Shown here: in pieces, positions 44,966-55,493 of the stretch
How the letters are laid out: each line of letters opens with the position of its first letter
How positions within the stretch are numbered: position 1 is the stretch's first letter
Assembly: GCF_002119525.1 (NCBI RefSeq)
Contig: NZ_CP017916.1
Span: forward strand, 3,038,001 to 3,102,000
DNA length: 64,000 nt
Reading direction: 5' to 3'
DNA from: Vibrio syngnathi
GTDB lineage: Bacteria; Pseudomonadota; Gammaproteobacteria; Enterobacterales; Vibrionaceae
Notes under the pieces: generated by a model
Seen by the model: the letters and a program-made list of their open reading frames with translations, nothing else
Told to the model about the DNA's origin: nothing
Database searches by the model: none
Position numbers and translations under genes: made by a program

Positions 44966-45912
44966 TTGTCTTGCTCGTTAATAGCGTGTTCGTTAATAGC
45001 TTGGCCAGATAGTCTAAAATATTCTTGAAGTGTTTTAATGCAAACCAATTTTTCTAGTTGTTCATCTTGGAAAGGAGCAAGGTATTCATGCGCATTTTTG
45101 ATCATCTGTTCAGACTCTTTAGGGTTGTCTAAATAGTATTTGATTTTTTGCTCAAAATCCGACCAGTCATCCTTCACCTCTACATAATGTATGCCTGGCT
45201 GCAGAGTGCCTTCCATAAACCACGTTTCAAATTTCATTTTTGGAGTAACGACAAGTGAGTTTGAAGACATTGCCCATTTCAAGTTTGATGCAACATCGTT
45301 CCCTTCAAGACAAATAATGAATTTGTATTGAAGCTGCTCTTCTACTGTCATAAATGGCTGTTGCCACTCTGGGTGTTGCTCTGAAGTATTCGATTGACCT
45401 GCATTCATCAGTGGATGACCATACAGAGTTTCCATAAAACGAATTCTATGTGGTTGAGTCACAGCACCACGAAACACGGCCATATTTTTTTTATCAGAAA
45501 AACTTAAGCTATCATCCACGAATCGGAAATGACGACGCTTATCTAATTTAAATAGTACAGAGTTACTATTGTTCCCATCAATCGGACGAGCTTTAAATAA
45601 CGTTGGAACTGGCTCTATATGCGTTTCATCACCAAAGTAGTAACTGAAACGAAAGTACTTTGGAAAATAATGAAGAAACTCTTTAAGATCAAAGAAATAA
45701 GATGTATAGCCTTTTCGAGAATAATTACTAATCTCGCAGCTTAGACTAGCCTTATCAAAGTCGCCGAGCCCTTTCACATAATAATTTACTCTGCTTTTTA
45801 TATAGTCAGCTTGATCGGAATATGACTTTTCCAGCTTTTCAAACTGTTTTGAAAAATACAAACGAGGTGCGATAGAGAGCAAGGCATGTTTTAGATAATA
45901 AAATATCTTCAT
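44962..45912 (-). CDS. Family 90 glycosyltransferase (CAP10-like)
   Basis: The 316-residue protein has NMAVFRGAVTQPHRIRF, IICLEGNDVASNLKWAMSSNSLVV and WFMEGTLQPGIHYVEVKDDWSD, which are the core motifs of CAP10/LpsA-type GT90 enzymes, known to add xylose or hexoses in fungi and LPS in bacteria. It is the first gene of the waaF-waaA operon. No membrane segment beyond a weak one near residues 8-18. Confidence 0.85.
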   Translation of the reverse strand: MKIFYYLKHALLSIAPRLYFSKQFEKLEKSYSDQADYIKSRVNYYVKGLGDFDKASLSCEISNYSRKGYTSYFFDLKEFLHYFPKYFRFSYYFGDETHIEPVPTLFKARPIDGNNSNSVLFKLDKRRHFRFVDDSLSFSDKKNMAVFRGAVTQPHRIRFMETLYGHPLMNAGQSNTSEQHPEWQQPFMTVEEQLQYKFIICLEGNDVASNLKWAMSSNSLVVTPKMKFETWFMEGTLQPGIHYVEVKDDWSDFEQKIKYYLDNPKESEQMIKNAHEYLAPFQDEQLEKLVCIKTLQEYFRLSGQAINEHAINEQDK

Positions 45913-46120
45913 AGTTTCTCTTTATATTTTATTTTTGCGTAATGTAACGAAGGCAAAGTCAGCAGCCATAGGTAAGGAATTATCTACAAAGCTCTAGAGG
46001 TAGACTCTGCCTTTAGAAATGAAGACGATAAATCCCACAATAATACCTGTAATTTTATCAGATAAAGTGCCCTAGACACAGCTTCAAGTGATATCAACTT
46101 CTGTATTGAGAAGGACACAT

Positions 46121-46930
46121 CTATACCTGACAGCTAGAGCAATAAAACGTGTTTCTTTGCCCTATTTTAAGTTCCTGAATCAGCTCTTCACAGTTAGGAC
46201 ACTGTTCACCCGCCTTACCATAAACCTGCAGCTCTTGAGCAAAATATCCCGGTTTTCCATCCGCTTGGGCAAAGTCTTTTAGCGTTGTTCCACCCTGTCT
46301 GATAGCCGTCGCGAGTACTTGCTTGATCTCTTTGGTTAACAAGAGCCACTCTTGTTTTGTAACCTTACTTGCAGAGCGCAAAGGATTAATTCGTGAAGAA
46401 AACAGAGCTTCATTGGCGTAGATATTACCCACACCGACCACGACTTTGTTGTCCATAATGAACTGTTTGACGGCAACCTTACGCTTTTCTGCTTTCTCGG
46501 CAATGTAATCTGCGTTGAAGTCATCGGTTAACGGCTCAGGACCAGAGCCAAGTAGTACAGTATGTATCTCATCAGGCGCCGACCATAGCCAAGCACCAAA
46601 ACGACGCGGATCGTTGTAACGCAATATCTTGCCATTGGTTAGCTTAAGATCCACGTGATCGTGTTTTGCTGGCGAGAAATCTGCGTCTAACACGCGCAGT
46701 GAGCCAGACATACCAAGGTGAACAATGGCTGTGCCCATATCGGTTTCAATCAGTAGGTACTTTGCGCGACGCGAGATAGAGCGAATCACCTGCCCTTCTA
46801 ATCGTTTAAGCTCTTGTGGGATATCCCAGCGCAGCTTGGGGGTACGAAAGGTAAGCGTTTTAATCGTCTCGCCAACTAAATGAGGCGAGATCCCCATGCG
46901 GCTTACTTCAACTTCGGGTAATTCAGGCAT
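46121..46930 (-). CDS. mutM: Formamidopyrimidine-DNA glycosylase
   Basis: The protein starts with PELPEVE (Pro2 and Glu3 catalytic after Met removal), has [18 protein letters not shown] and [11 protein letters not shown], and ends in a zinc finger (CPNC near 245 and CSSC near the end). It removes 8-oxoguanine and opens the strand. It starts 2 bases after the preceding small membrane protein gene, in the usual Vibrio order near the ribosomal protein genes. Confidence 0.96.
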   Translation of the reverse strand: MPELPEVEVSRMGISPHLVGETIKTLTFRTPKLRWDIPQELKRLEGQVIRSISRRAKYLLIETDMGTAIVHLGMSGSLRVLDADFSPAKHDHVDLKLTNGKILRYNDPRRFGAWLWSAPDEIHTVLLGSGPEPLTDDFNADYIAEKAEKRKVAVKQFIMDNKVVVGVGNIYANEALFSSRINPLRSASKVTKQEWLLLTKEIKQVLATAIRQGGTTLKDFAQADGKPGYFAQELQVYGKAGEQCPNCEELIQELKIGQRNTFYCSSCQV

Positions 46931-46932
46931 AG

Positions 46933-47499
46933 TTAATCGTCCGATAGAGATGCTTCATCTGATATAGATAGCTTGTCTGATTTAAATGAATCTTCTGAGC
47001 TAAATTCTGGAAACAGGTAGCTTTCTTCAATAGACACCGCTAACCACTGATCATTCCAGTTTTTTAGCAACCAGAACTGAGGTAGTTGATAATAAGTAAT
47101 ACGTTGTGGTTCTTCTTGATCTTGATACCACACCTCAATGGTGTGCGGGGTATTCAATTGTGGTGAGAGATCGGTATAGGTTTGAGAGTCAACTTCGGTG
47201 CCCACAAGTTCCTGCCATCTCTGTGACAACTCTTGTGCACTGGTAGTTTGAGGAAGCACTATGTCTTTAAATTGATAAGCCCAATGATCGTCTTCGAGTA
47301 CAACTGACCAATTAGCAAAATGCAAAGCTTGAAGCTCAGCTGCTGGATTTAAAAGAGAAGGATAAGAACCGCTGACCTTAACTTCAGGTTCAGGCTCGAT
47401 AAGGTACGTTTTGATCAAAGTTGGAAGGTTTAACACGCCAATAAAAGCGATCACACTGAACATGAGTATGTTGTTCCACCGGCGTCCACGATATCTCAT
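46933..47499 (-). CDS. Conserved membrane-anchored protein of unknown function
   Basis: The 188-residue protein has a basic start, one membrane segment (about residues 10-30) and then an acidic soluble part with many Trp and Gln residues and a Ser/Asp-rich end. I do not recognise a domain. It is upstream of, and probably co-transcribed with, mutM, so most of the chain should lie in the periplasm. Function is unknown. Confidence 0.7.
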   Translation of the reverse strand: MRYRGRRWNNILMFSVIAFIGVLNLPTLIKTYLIEPEPEVKVSGSYPSLLNPAAELQALHFANWSVVLEDDHWAYQFKDIVLPQTTSAQELSQRWQELVGTEVDSQTYTDLSPQLNTPHTIEVWYQDQEEPQRITYYQLPQFWLLKNWNDQWLAVSIEESYLFPEFSSEDSFKSDKLSISDEASLSDD

Positions 47500-47684
47500 C
47501 TGATTCTGCTCATCTAACCTATTGAGTGTTCAGTATATCGTGAAAATGGCGACACATTCTATCCTGAGTGATTTTCTATCACATAAGCTCATCGGCAAGT
47601 GTAACGTCTGTACGGTAGGTGCCAAATTGAGCCAATAATGCTTACCCTTATCAAAAACACTGGGGCTTCCCAAATTTTGGGCAT

Positions 47685-47713
47685 AAAAAAACCCAGCTAT
47701 AAGCTGGGTTTTT
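47685..47713 (-). terminator. Rho-independent terminator after rpmG
   Basis: AAACCCAGCT and AGCTGGGTTT form a GC-rich stem around ATA, with A-runs on the left and T-runs on the right, so it works on both strands. It lies 42 bases past the rpmG stop. Confidence 0.9.
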
Positions 47714-47754
47714 AATTTATTCTTCTATAAAAGAAGAGACAAAGGGGCTATCAA

Positions 47755-47922
47755 TTACTTGATTTTAGCTTCTTTGTACATAACGTGCTGGCGAACTACT
47801 GGATCAAACTTTTTGATCTCAAATTTGCCTGGCATGTTACGCTTGTTCTTGTCAGTTGTGTAGAAGTGACCAGTTCCAGCAGAAGATACTAGACGGATTT
47901 TCTCACGAATGCCTTTAGCCAT
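47755..47922 (-). CDS. rpmG: 50S ribosomal protein L33
   Basis: The minus strand from an ATG at 47922 encodes 55 residues beginning [20 protein letters not shown], with [12 protein letters not shown] and [18 protein letters not shown], the full L33 sequence. It contains no CxxC zinc motifs, so it is the zinc-free type. It follows rpmB by 13 bases in the usual rpmBG operon. Confidence 0.97.
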   Translation of the reverse strand: MAKGIREKIRLVSSAGTGHFYTTDKNKRNMPGKFEIKKFDPVVRQHVMYKEAKIK

Positions 47923-47935
47923 TGCTTAATTCCTC

Positions 47936-48172
47936 TTAAACGTTTTCGCCACGTGCACGGATATCAACAAGAACAGCATCGATGCCTTTCTTATCAATAA
48001 TACGCATGCCTTTAGCAGTTAGACGTAGTTTAACAAAACGTTTTTCGCTCTCTACCCAGAAACGGTGAGTTTGTAGGTTCGGCAGAAAACGACGCTTGGT
48101 AGCATTGCGTGCGTGTGAACGGTTGTTACCCGTTACTGGACGCTTACCAGTTACTTGACATACTCGGGACAT
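47936..48172 (-). CDS. rpmB: 50S ribosomal protein L28
   Basis: The 78-residue basic protein begins [20 protein letters not shown] and contains [16 protein letters not shown] [18 protein letters not shown], which is L28. First gene of rpmBG, driven by a consensus-like promoter at 48295-48323. Confidence 0.97.
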   Translation of the reverse strand: MSRVCQVTGKRPVTGNNRSHARNATKRRFLPNLQTHRFWVESEKRFVKLRLTAKGMRIIDKKGIDAVLVDIRARGENV

Positions 48173-48294
48173 GAATGTCTCTCCAAATCGTTTCAGCTCG
48201 ATATCAACCTTGGTGGCCGAACCTCTCTATCAATTCTGAAAATAGAGGTAAAAACCATAATGGAAAATCCATTCAAGGCTATCAAAGGTCGCGT

Positions 48295-48323
48295 ATTATA
48301 CTAACTTGACATGCATTGCTCAA
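48295..48323 (-). promoter_or_regulatory. rpmB: Sigma-70 promoter of rpmBG
   Basis: On the minus strand TTGAGC (48323-48318), a 17-base spacer and TATAAT (48300-48295) make a near-consensus promoter about 120 bases before the rpmB start. The rest of the gap 48173-48464 has no gene; a T-rich stretch near 48361 (TTTTTTTGAAC) lies between radC and rpmB. Confidence 0.75.
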
Positions 48324-48464
48324 GACCCGAACAGATCCTTTTTAAGGATTTCGTGATCTTTTTTTGAACAGGGCAGCTATTTGAGTAATCAGAGCTGATT
48401 TAAGGTTCTAAAATGTGGGCGGAATGATAGCAGATTTAACGCAACTAACAACCTAAAATGTGAT

Positions 48465-49139
48465 TCAAATCCATCCGCGCTCTGCAAAAGAGATAACTTC
48501 GCCATCTCCAACGACAAAATGGTCGAGAATTCGGATGTCCACTAGTGCCAATGCGTCGGTTAATCTACGTGTAATTCGCCTATCTGCTTGGCTTGGCTCT
48601 GCGACACCGGAAGGATGGTTGTGCGCTAGGATTAAAGCGGCTGCATTATGATGAAGTGCCCGTTTAACCACTTCTCTTGGGTAAACAGATGCTGCATCGA
48701 TGGTTCCTTCAAACATCACTTCATCCTTTATTACTCTGTTTTGGTTATCTAGGAACAATATATAGAAGGCTTCTCGCTGGCGATCACGCAATATACTCGA
48801 AAGATACAACTTGGTGTGACTTGGGCTAGTTAGTGCATCCCCTCGAGATAAAGTCTCGGCCAAATAACGTTGCGTCATCTCCAAAACAGCCTGCAACTGG
48901 ACATATTTCGCCTGCCCCATCCCTTTATGGGCACAAAACTCGGCCTCCGTTGCAGAAAAAAGATGGCGAAGCGAACCAAAATCTTTGATCAACTTGTCTG
49001 ATAGCTCTAAAACGTTCATTCCTTGTGTGCCCGTCCGAAGAAATATAGCTAACAACTCCGCATCACTTAAGGAGTCAGGACCTCTACTCAGTAACTTTTC
49101 TCTTGGCATCGACTCAACAGGCATTTTACTTATAGGCAT
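48465..49139 (-). CDS. radC: RadC family JAB-domain protein
   Basis: The 224-residue protein has an N-terminal helix-hairpin-helix part ([18 protein letters not shown]) and the JAMM metal motif in [22 protein letters not shown] (H-x-H-x7-S-x2-D). RadC is widely conserved but its role is unsettled, despite the old DNA-repair name. It is divergent to coaBC. Confidence 0.93.
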   Translation of the reverse strand: MPISKMPVESMPREKLLSRGPDSLSDAELLAIFLRTGTQGMNVLELSDKLIKDFGSLRHLFSATEAEFCAHKGMGQAKYVQLQAVLEMTQRYLAETLSRGDALTSPSHTKLYLSSILRDRQREAFYILFLDNQNRVIKDEVMFEGTIDAASVYPREVVKRALHHNAAALILAHNHPSGVAEPSQADRRITRRLTDALALVDIRILDHFVVGDGEVISFAERGWI

Positions 49140-49362
49140 ATAAAGGCTATCTAGGGTGATGAATACGATCCATCAGCCTAATCCGTTTGTCTACGGATAG
49201 CTTCCACAGCGTTATAAAGAAGACTAATGCCTAGCAAAACCGTGTAATTGATAAGTTTGATAACATCAACTTGATGAGTGTCAAACCTGTTCCAATTCTG
49301 CTTCTAGGCACTAATCCTTTGTTCTGATATCGTTAGTCCCAGAGAAATTAAGGAACAGAATC

Positions 49363-50604
49363 ATGCAAACATTGGTTAATCAACTGGATAACGCTGACCA
49401 ACAAGGCCTAGCTGGAAAAAAAATCCTCCTTGGCATTAGTGGTGGTATCGCAGCTTATAAATGTGCCGAACTGACTCGACGCTTAATCGAACGTGGTGCG
49501 CAAGTACAAGTCGTCATGACTAATGCGGCTAAGGAGTTCATTACTCCTCTCACCATGCAAGCCGTCTCTGGAAGGCCAGTGTCTGATAGTTTGCTTGATC
49601 CTGCGGCTGAAGCTTCGATGGGGCACATCGAACTGGCGAAATGGGCTGACCTCGTGTTATTAGCACCCGCAACCGCTGACCTGATTGCGCGCATGACCGC
49701 AGGAATGGGTAACGACCTACTGACCACTCTGGTTTTAGCAACCGATGCGCCAGTTGCGGTATCCCCAGCAATGAACCAACAGATGTACAGCCACCCGGCA
49801 ACTCAAGAGAACATCGCAACGTTAAAACGTCGTGGCTGTGAAATCTGGGGACCCGCGGCTGGTGAGCAAGCCTGTGGTGATGTTGGTATGGGTCGCATGT
49901 TAGAGCCAATGCAACTCGTACATCGTTGTGAAGACTTCTTCCAACCTAAGCCGCTTGCTGGCCGTTCTGTGTTAATTACTGCGGGTCCAACTCGCGAAGC
50001 GATCGACCCGGTTCGTTACATTACTAACCATAGCTCGGGAAAGATGGGCTATGCACTGGCTGAATCGGCCGCGAAACAAGGCGCCACTGTGACTCTAATT
50101 AGCGGCCCGGTTTCATTAACGACGCCAAACAAGGTTAATCGCATTGATGTCGACAGCGCACAACAGATGTTTGATGCGGTTAGTGCCAATGCTGCTCAAC
50201 ACGATATTTTCATCAGCTGCGCTGCGGTTGCCGATTACCGCCCAGAGAGCATTGCAGACCAGAAGCTTAAAAAAGTCGATGGTAAAGATGACATGACCAT
50301 TCAAATGGTTAAGAACCCAGACATTGTGGCTTCCGTTGCCTCAATGACTGAAGATCGTCCATTTACTGTCGGCTTCGCAGCAGAAACTCAAGATGTCGAG
50401 AAGTATGCGCGCGGAAAACTGGAAAGAAAGAACCTCGATATGATTTGTGCTAACGATGTCTCTGTCGAAGGCCAAGGCTTTAATAGTAGTCGTAATGAGT
50501 TGCACCTTTATTGGAAAGGTGGCGATAAATCTCTACCTCTAGATAGCAAAGACTCTCTTGGATTCCAGATCCTTAATCAGATCCAACAGCTTATTGACGT
50601 ATAA
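49363..50604 (+). CDS. coaBC: Bifunctional phosphopantothenoylcysteine decarboxylase/synthetase
   Basis: The 413-residue protein has the flavin-binding CoaC half ([26 protein letters not shown]-type [20 protein letters not shown] with the proton donor Asn region, and the CGDVGMGRM lid Cys) and the CoaB half ([35 protein letters not shown]). It performs two steps to 4'-phosphopantetheine. Single gene, divergent to radC. Confidence 0.96.
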   Translation: MQTLVNQLDNADQQGLAGKKILLGISGGIAAYKCAELTRRLIERGAQVQVVMTNAAKEFITPLTMQAVSGRPVSDSLLDPAAEASMGHIELAKWADLVLLAPATADLIARMTAGMGNDLLTTLVLATDAPVAVSPAMNQQMYSHPATQENIATLKRRGCEIWGPAAGEQACGDVGMGRMLEPMQLVHRCEDFFQPKPLAGRSVLITAGPTREAIDPVRYITNHSSGKMGYALAESAAKQGATVTLISGPVSLTTPNKVNRIDVDSAQQMFDAVSANAAQHDIFISCAAVADYRPESIADQKLKKVDGKDDMTIQMVKNPDIVASVASMTEDRPFTVGFAAETQDVEKYARGKLERKNLDMICANDVSVEGQGFNSSRNELHLYWKGGDKSLPLDSKDSLGFQILNQIQQLIDV

Positions 50605-50742
50605 ACGCACAATTTTACCCTGACAATACGCTGACACCTCTCGATTCTGTTGACCTAGGTCTTACAAAACTAGGAACAGAATTGAATGGTGTTTATAATC
50701 CTGCTTCACTCAATCCTCATCTTTAGGAAAGGAAGTAAATAG

Positions 50743-51333
50743 ATGGCCGGTACTCGAAAATCAAACCGTCGTGAAGAAATCCTGCAAGCTCTAGCACAAA
50801 TGTTGGAATCGACCGAAGGTGCTTCTCGTATCACAACGGTAAAGTTGGCCAAGCAAGTTGGTGTTTCTGAAGCTGCGTTATACCGCCACTTCCCAAGCAA
50901 AGCTCGCATGTTTGAAGGCTTGATCGAGTTCATTGAAGAAGCGTTGATGTCTCGAATCAACCGTATTCTAGATGAAGAGAAAGACACACTAGAGCGCATA
51001 CGCCTAGTGCTACAACTTATCTTGGTTTTCTCAGAACGTAACCCAGGCCTGACTCGAATTTTGTCTGGTCATGCTCTAATGTTTGAAAATGAACGCCTAC
51101 GCGATCGCATCAATCAGCTTTTCGAACGTATTGAGACACAACTTCGTCAAATTCTACGAGAAAGAAAGCTTCGAGAAGGGAAGTCATTCCCGGTTGATGA
51201 AAAAATCTTAGCGGCTCAATTGTTAGGTCAGGTTGAAGGAAGTTTAAATCGATTTGTTCGCTCGGACTTCAAATATCAACCGACAGAAAACTTTGATGCT
51301 TATTGGGCTCTACTCAGCGCTCAGATTAAGTAA
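50743..51333 (+). CDS. slmA: Nucleoid occlusion factor SlmA
   Basis: The 196-residue TetR-like protein begins [20 protein letters not shown] and has the helix-turn-helix [24 protein letters not shown]. SlmA binds chromosomal sites and blocks FtsZ assembly over the nucleoid. AGGAAG precedes the ATG. Its place between coaBC and lpxL/pyrE is the standard order. Confidence 0.96.
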   Translation: MAGTRKSNRREEILQALAQMLESTEGASRITTVKLAKQVGVSEAALYRHFPSKARMFEGLIEFIEEALMSRINRILDEEKDTLERIRLVLQLILVFSERNPGLTRILSGHALMFENERLRDRINQLFERIETQLRQILRERKLREGKSFPVDEKILAAQLLGQVEGSLNRFVRSDFKYQPTENFDAYWALLSAQIK

Positions 51334-51350
51334 ACTCAATATCTTAAGTG

Positions 51351-52337
51351 ATGGTTATGACGACGAAAAACTCTCCTGCAAGTAGCACGGTACAACACGT
51401 TATTAATAAGCCACCTTTTACCCTAGCACTACTGCACCCTAAATATTGGGGAGTTTGGTTTGGCTTTGGGTTACTGGCTTTTATAGTCAACATTCTACCT
51501 TACCGAGTATTACTACTATTAGGCCGTTCGTTAGGTGCTCTTGGTGCCCGCTATGGAAAAAAACGCGTAGCGGTAGCGACACGTAACTTGGAATTAGCCT
51601 TCCCCGATAAGCCAGCAGATGAAGTCGCGGCAATGGTCAGCGAGAATTTTAAAAATACTGGTATGGCATTGGTTGAAACCGGTATTACGTGGTTTTGGCC
51701 AACATGGCGCTTCAAGCGCATCCTAGTTGATAAAGATACCGAAGTTCTTCGTAGTCATCAGGCTAACGGTAAAGGCGTTCTACTATGTTGTGTTCATGCC
51801 TTGAATCTAGAGATCACAGCCCGAGCAATGCCGATCTTGGGTATTCCTGGCCTAGGTGTTTATCGCCCGCATAACAACCCAGCTTATGAGTTCATTCAAT
51901 ACCGCGGTCGAACTCAAAACGGCAACCGTCTAGTTCACCGTAAAGACGTAAAACGTATGATCCGAAGACTGCGACAAGGTGAGACCCTTTTCTACCTCCC
52001 TGATCATGACTACGGTCGCAATAAATCTGTATTCGTACCTTTCTTTGCAGTAGAGGATGCAAGCACCACCACTGGAACCAGCATTTTGGCTTACACCAGT
52101 CGATGCGCGGTCGTTATTGGGTCTGGCTTTAGAAATGCCGACGGTAAATATGAAATCATGGCCGACGAATCAATCGAAGATAACTATCCGCAGAAAGATG
52201 AAAAAGCGGCAGCAGCGTATATGAACCGCTATCTTGAGAAGATTATCTTAAGAGCCCCAGAGCAATGGATGTGGCTACACAAGCGCTTCAAAACCATGGA
52301 AGATCCAGAAGCGGAAAAAGGCATTCGTTACAAGTAA
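51351..52337 (+). CDS. lpxL: Lipid A late acyltransferase (LpxL-like)
   Basis: About 328 residues with a hydrophobic N-terminal segment (FGFGLLAFIVNILPYRVLLLL), the H-x4-E motif HALNLE near residue 150, GVYRPHNNPAYEF and FYLPDHDYGRNKSVFVPFF, typical of LpxL-type enzymes using acyl-ACP. It is the second member of this family in the window. The start may be the GTG at 51348 or the ATGs at 51351 or 51357; none has a strong ribosome site, so coupling to slmA (14-base gap) is likely. Confidence 0.88.
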   Translation: MVMTTKNSPASSTVQHVINKPPFTLALLHPKYWGVWFGFGLLAFIVNILPYRVLLLLGRSLGALGARYGKKRVAVATRNLELAFPDKPADEVAAMVSENFKNTGMALVETGITWFWPTWRFKRILVDKDTEVLRSHQANGKGVLLCCVHALNLEITARAMPILGIPGLGVYRPHNNPAYEFIQYRGRTQNGNRLVHRKDVKRMIRRLRQGETLFYLPDHDYGRNKSVFVPFFAVEDASTTTGTSILAYTSRCAVVIGSGFRNADGKYEIMADESIEDNYPQKDEKAAAAYMNRYLEKIILRAPEQWMWLHKRFKTMEDPEAEKGIRYK

Positions 52338-52370
52338 ACGAGCCTTGTTCTGTCCAATAAGATTTAAGTA

Positions 52371-52410
52371 AAAAAATGCCCGAAAGAGTTGCATCTCTCG
52401 GGCATTTTTC
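52371..52410. terminator. Bidirectional terminator between lpxL and pyrE
   Basis: AAAAATGCCCGA(A)AGAG and CTCTCGGGCATTTTT form a long stem around TTGCAT, with A-rich and T-rich flanks on either side. It serves both converging genes. Confidence 0.9.
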
Positions 52411-52471
52411 TTTTTTTAAACTCTAAACAGAGGGAACTAAACCATTAGGTTCAACTTCTTCAGTTTACGAA

Positions 52472-53113
52472 TTAGATTCCGTATTGAGCTCGGTACGCTT
52501 TTACTGACTCAAGATGTGCTGCGTCTGTGCCTTTCTCTTCAAGAAAAGTCACTAAATCAGTCAGGCTAACGATTGAGATAATCGCACAACCGAAGTCACG
52601 CTCTACTTCTTGAATCGCAGACAACTCACCTTTGCCCTTCTCTTGACGGTCGATAGCAACAAGCACACCCGCTAAATCAGCGCCGTTTGCTTGGATGATT
52701 TCCATCGACTCACGAATCGCAGTACCAGCAGTGATCACATCATCCACTAGCATGATGCGACCTTCAAGTTCGCTACCCACTAGGTTGCCACCTTCACCGT
52801 GGTTTTTCGCTTCTTTACGGTTGAAGCAGTAAGGCGTGTCCACATCATGGTGATCCGCTAGTGCAACCGCTGTTGTTGTTGCGATTGGGATGCCTTTGTA
52901 TGCAGGGCCAAATAGTACATCGAACTCAATACCTGAATCTGCCAATGCTGCTGCGTAGAAGCGACCTAAACGTGCTAGGTCACGACCTGTATTAAACAAT
53001 CCAGCATTGAAGAAGTAAGGGCTCTTACGGCCAGACTTTAAAGTAAACTCACCAAACTTAAGTACTTCTTTCTCTAGTGCAAATTCAATAAATTCACGTT
53101 GATATGCTTTCAT
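52472..53113 (-). CDS. pyrE: Orotate phosphoribosyltransferase
   Basis: The 213-residue protein has [29 protein letters not shown] and the PRPP loop [16 protein letters not shown]. It joins orotate and PRPP to make OMP. It lies downstream of rph on the same strand, with rph terminator and about 215 bases between, so it likely also has its own promoter. Confidence 0.97.
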   Translation of the reverse strand: MKAYQREFIEFALEKEVLKFGEFTLKSGRKSPYFFNAGLFNTGRDLARLGRFYAAALADSGIEFDVLFGPAYKGIPIATTTAVALADHHDVDTPYCFNRKEAKNHGEGGNLVGSELEGRIMLVDDVITAGTAIRESMEIIQANGADLAGVLVAIDRQEKGKGELSAIQEVERDFGCAIISIVSLTDLVTFLEEKGTDAAHLESVKAYRAQYGI

Positions 53114-53298
53114 GTTTTTCCTCTACGTTTATTCAATAAAACTTAATTAACTTAAACTCATCTCAGTATCTTCTAAGTAGTCGTGCTTTCCGCTAGGCAA
53201 CAAGCTTGCGAACCCCGTGAGCTTACGAGTAGTAAGTGATTCGGGTGAGTAAGCGCAGTTAACAACGCGGAGGGCGCGAATACGACGAAGATAAAAAA

Positions 53299-53322
53299 AT
53301 AGCTCCTTGTGAAAGGAGCTAT
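53299..53322 (-). terminator. Terminator/attenuator hairpin between rph and pyrE
   Basis: ATAGCTCCTT and AAGGAGCTAT pair around GTGA. On the minus strand the stem is followed by TTTTTTTAT. In E. coli the rph-pyrE gap holds a UTP-sensitive attenuator; this hairpin lies only 8 bases past the rph stop, so similar control is possible here. Confidence 0.85.
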
Positions 53323-53329
53323 CTAAAAA

Positions 53330-54046
53330 CTATTCTGCTAACGCCGACTTCTGCGCTTCGACGATATCGGCAATGCCCTTATTTGCCAGGGCTAAAAGCT
53401 GCATCAGCTCTTCGTGGCTGAACGGTTCGCCTTCTGCGGTGCCTTGAATCTCGATCATCTTACCGTCTTCCGTCATTACAACGTTCATGTCGGTATCAGC
53501 TGCTGAGTCTTCAACGTACTCAAGGTCACACAGTGCTTGTGCACCAACGATGCCCACTGAAACTGCCGCTACGTGGCCTTTCATTGGGTTCTTTTTCAGT
53601 TTGCCGCTTGCTAGTAAGCTGTTGATAGCGTCAGCCATTGCAACGCTTGCACCTGAGATAGAAGCAGTACGAGTACCACCGTCTGCTTGGATAACATCAC
53701 AATCGACAGTGATCATGATTTCACCCATGACTTTTAGATCAACAACAGCACGTAGGCTACGCGCGATCAGACGTTGGATTTCCATCGTACGACCACCTTG
53801 CTTACCGCTCGCCGCTTCACGACGGTTACGAGTGTGCGTTGCACGTGGAAGCATGCCGTATTCAGCGGTTACCCAACCCTTTCCTTGGCCTTTTAACCAA
53901 CGCGGTACGTTTTCTTCTACCGTCGCATTACATAGAACTTTAGTGTTGCCGAACTCAACTAATACAGAACCTTCAGCATAAGCTGTGTAGTTACGAGTAA
54001 TTTTAATTGGACGAATTTGATCTACAGCGCGGTCATTTGGACGCAT
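53330..54046 (-). CDS. rph: Ribonuclease PH
   Basis: The 238-residue enzyme begins [20 protein letters not shown] and has [29 protein letters not shown] and [17 protein letters not shown]. RNase PH trims tRNA 3' ends by phosphorolysis. Unlike the E. coli K-12 gene it has no frameshift. Divergent to yicC. Confidence 0.96.
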   Translation of the reverse strand: MRPNDRAVDQIRPIKITRNYTAYAEGSVLVEFGNTKVLCNATVEENVPRWLKGQGKGWVTAEYGMLPRATHTRNRREAASGKQGGRTMEIQRLIARSLRAVVDLKVMGEIMITVDCDVIQADGGTRTASISGASVAMADAINSLLASGKLKKNPMKGHVAAVSVGIVGAQALCDLEYVEDSAADTDMNVVMTEDGKMIEIQGTAEGEPFSHEELMQLLALANKGIADIVEAQKSALAE

Positions 54047-54156
54047 TGGTATCTACCTTATTAACAGTCTGAAGTGATTTACTATCGAAAGAGTGCATCA
54101 CCTAAGAAAGGGGTGAGACAGTTTTGATTGGGGCAAGATTATATAGCAGTTTATCT

Positions 54157-54224
54157 TTCAAATCTATTTACCGTTCAAATCTATTTACCGTTCAAAGCTA
54201 TTTATAATGAAAGGCTATTTATAG
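54157..54224. repeat. Four-unit 17-base tandem repeat between rph and yicC
   Basis: Units start at 54157, 54174, 54191 and 54208. The first two are identical (TTCAAATCTATTTACCG); the third is TTCAAAGCTATTTATAA and the fourth TGAAAGGCTATTTATAG. Rapid length change is possible. The array sits between the divergent starts and may affect either promoter. Confidence 0.85.
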
Positions 54225-54311
54225 TGAAAAGCGACAAGCTTCGGGAGCACCTCATATCGTGATACTATGCGTGCGCGTTATTTTCAGAATTATAAAAGAC
54301 AGGAAAATTCG

Positions 54312-55178
54312 ATGATTTATAGTATGACCGCGTACGCGCGCAAAGAAGTAAAAGGCGATTGGGGCACAGCAGTATGGGAAATCCGTAGTGTAAACCAACG
54401 CTACCTTGAAACTTACTTCCGTATGCCTGAACAGTTCCGTGGTTTAGAGCCAATCTTACGTGAGCGTTTCCGTAAGCGTCTAGCGCGCGGCAAGGTTGAA
54501 TGTAACCTACGTTTTGAAGCAAACCCAGCTGCGAAAGGCGAGCTAAGCATTAACGAAAGTTTGGCTCAGCAAGTAATCAATGCTGCTAACCAAGTAATGA
54601 CGATGACAGGTGAAGACAGCCGTTTGAACCCATTCCAAATAATGAACTGGCCTGGCGTAATGGAAACTCCAGAGCAAGACATGGATACCATCAACAAAGA
54701 TCTACTTGAAGCATTCAACGATGCCATCGCAGAATTCATTGACGCTCGTGCTCGTGAAGGCGAAAACATGAAAGCGCTCATCGTTCAGCGTTTAGATGCA
54801 ATCACTGAAGAAGTCGTTAAAGTTCGTGCACGCATGCCTGAGATCCTAGAATGGCAACGTGAGCGTCTTCTTACCAAATTTGAAGATGCGAAGATTGAAC
54901 TTGAAGGTTCTCGCGTTGAGCAAGAGCTTATCCTACTGGCTCAGAAGTCAGACGTAGCAGAAGAACTAGACCGCCTAGACTCTCACGTGAAAGAAGCGAA
55001 TGTAGTATTGAAGAAAGGTGGCGCTTGTGGCCGTAAACTTGACTTCATGATGCAAGAGTTCAACCGTGAATCAAACACGCTAGCATCTAAGTCTATCAGC
55101 ACAGACATCACAGCATCGGGCGTTGAGCTTAAAGTTCTTATCGAACAAATGCGTGAGCAGATCCAGAACATTGAATAA
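54312..55178 (+). CDS. yicC: YicC family endoribonuclease-like protein
   Basis: The 288-residue protein begins MIYSMTAYARKE, has WEIRSVNQRYLETYFRMPE and the C-terminal GRKLDFMMQEFNRESNTLASKS, the YicC/YloC signature (DUF1732 at the end). Members have been shown to act as RNases. The ATG at 54312 follows AGGAAAATTCG; an ATG at 54267 would extend it by 15 residues with no family support. Followed by a terminator at 55241. Confidence 0.92.
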   Translation: MIYSMTAYARKEVKGDWGTAVWEIRSVNQRYLETYFRMPEQFRGLEPILRERFRKRLARGKVECNLRFEANPAAKGELSINESLAQQVINAANQVMTMTGEDSRLNPFQIMNWPGVMETPEQDMDTINKDLLEAFNDAIAEFIDARAREGENMKALIVQRLDAITEEVVKVRARMPEILEWQRERLLTKFEDAKIELEGSRVEQELILLAQKSDVAEELDRLDSHVKEANVVLKKGGACGRKLDFMMQEFNRESNTLASKSISTDITASGVELKVLIEQMREQIQNIE

Positions 55179-55240
55179 CAGTTCGTCAGTAACACACTGT
55201 GGATAGCCACTAGCTGAATCAGTGTTGATTAGATCAAGAT

Positions 55241-55268
55241 AAGCTCCTAGTTTTTGGGGCTTTTTTTA
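55241..55268 (+). terminator. Rho-independent terminator after yicC
   Basis: AAGCTCC and GGGGCTT form the stem around TAGTTTTT and are followed by TTTTTT. About 62 bases after yicC. Confidence 0.8.
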
Positions 55269-55456
55269 TGGATACAATAATGACAATCAGGATGACTAAG
55301 TGAGCAGATTATTACGCCGGAGATGTACTTAGCACAAAAAATAGATACAGCGATAGATAGAACTGAGCAGGTGTACAAAAGGATTTTTAATATTAAGAGG
55401 AGGTGTTGCAAGTGGAGAAGAATGTTACGGTAAAACTGGTTTGAGAGAGAAAGTGA

Positions 55457-55480
55457 CGCAAGTTGCTATTGCAACCTGCG
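55457..55480 (-). terminator. Hairpin after the cold-shock gene
   Basis: CGCAAGTTGC and GCAACCTGCG pair with one mismatch around TATT, just past the stop of the cold-shock gene on the minus strand, which continues into a pyrimidine-rich stretch. No gene is visible between 55269 and 55456. Confidence 0.6.
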
Positions 55481-55493
55481 CCGACTTAAAATC

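Noticed and set aside
49550..49909. 120-codon open frame on the minus strand inside coaBC
   Set aside because: It is the reverse-strand shadow of a strongly conserved gene, has no family-like motif and no ribosome site.
53170..53290. Possible dispersed repeat or RNA gene in the rph-pyrE gap (GTGAGCTTACGAGTAGTAAG)
   Set aside because: It has some internal symmetry but no second copy in the window and no clear structure, so I cannot support a specific call.
53487..53981. 165-codon open frame on the plus strand opposite rph
   Set aside because: It is a codon-bias shadow of rph; the Ser/Pro/Thr/Ala-rich composition has no protein-like pattern.
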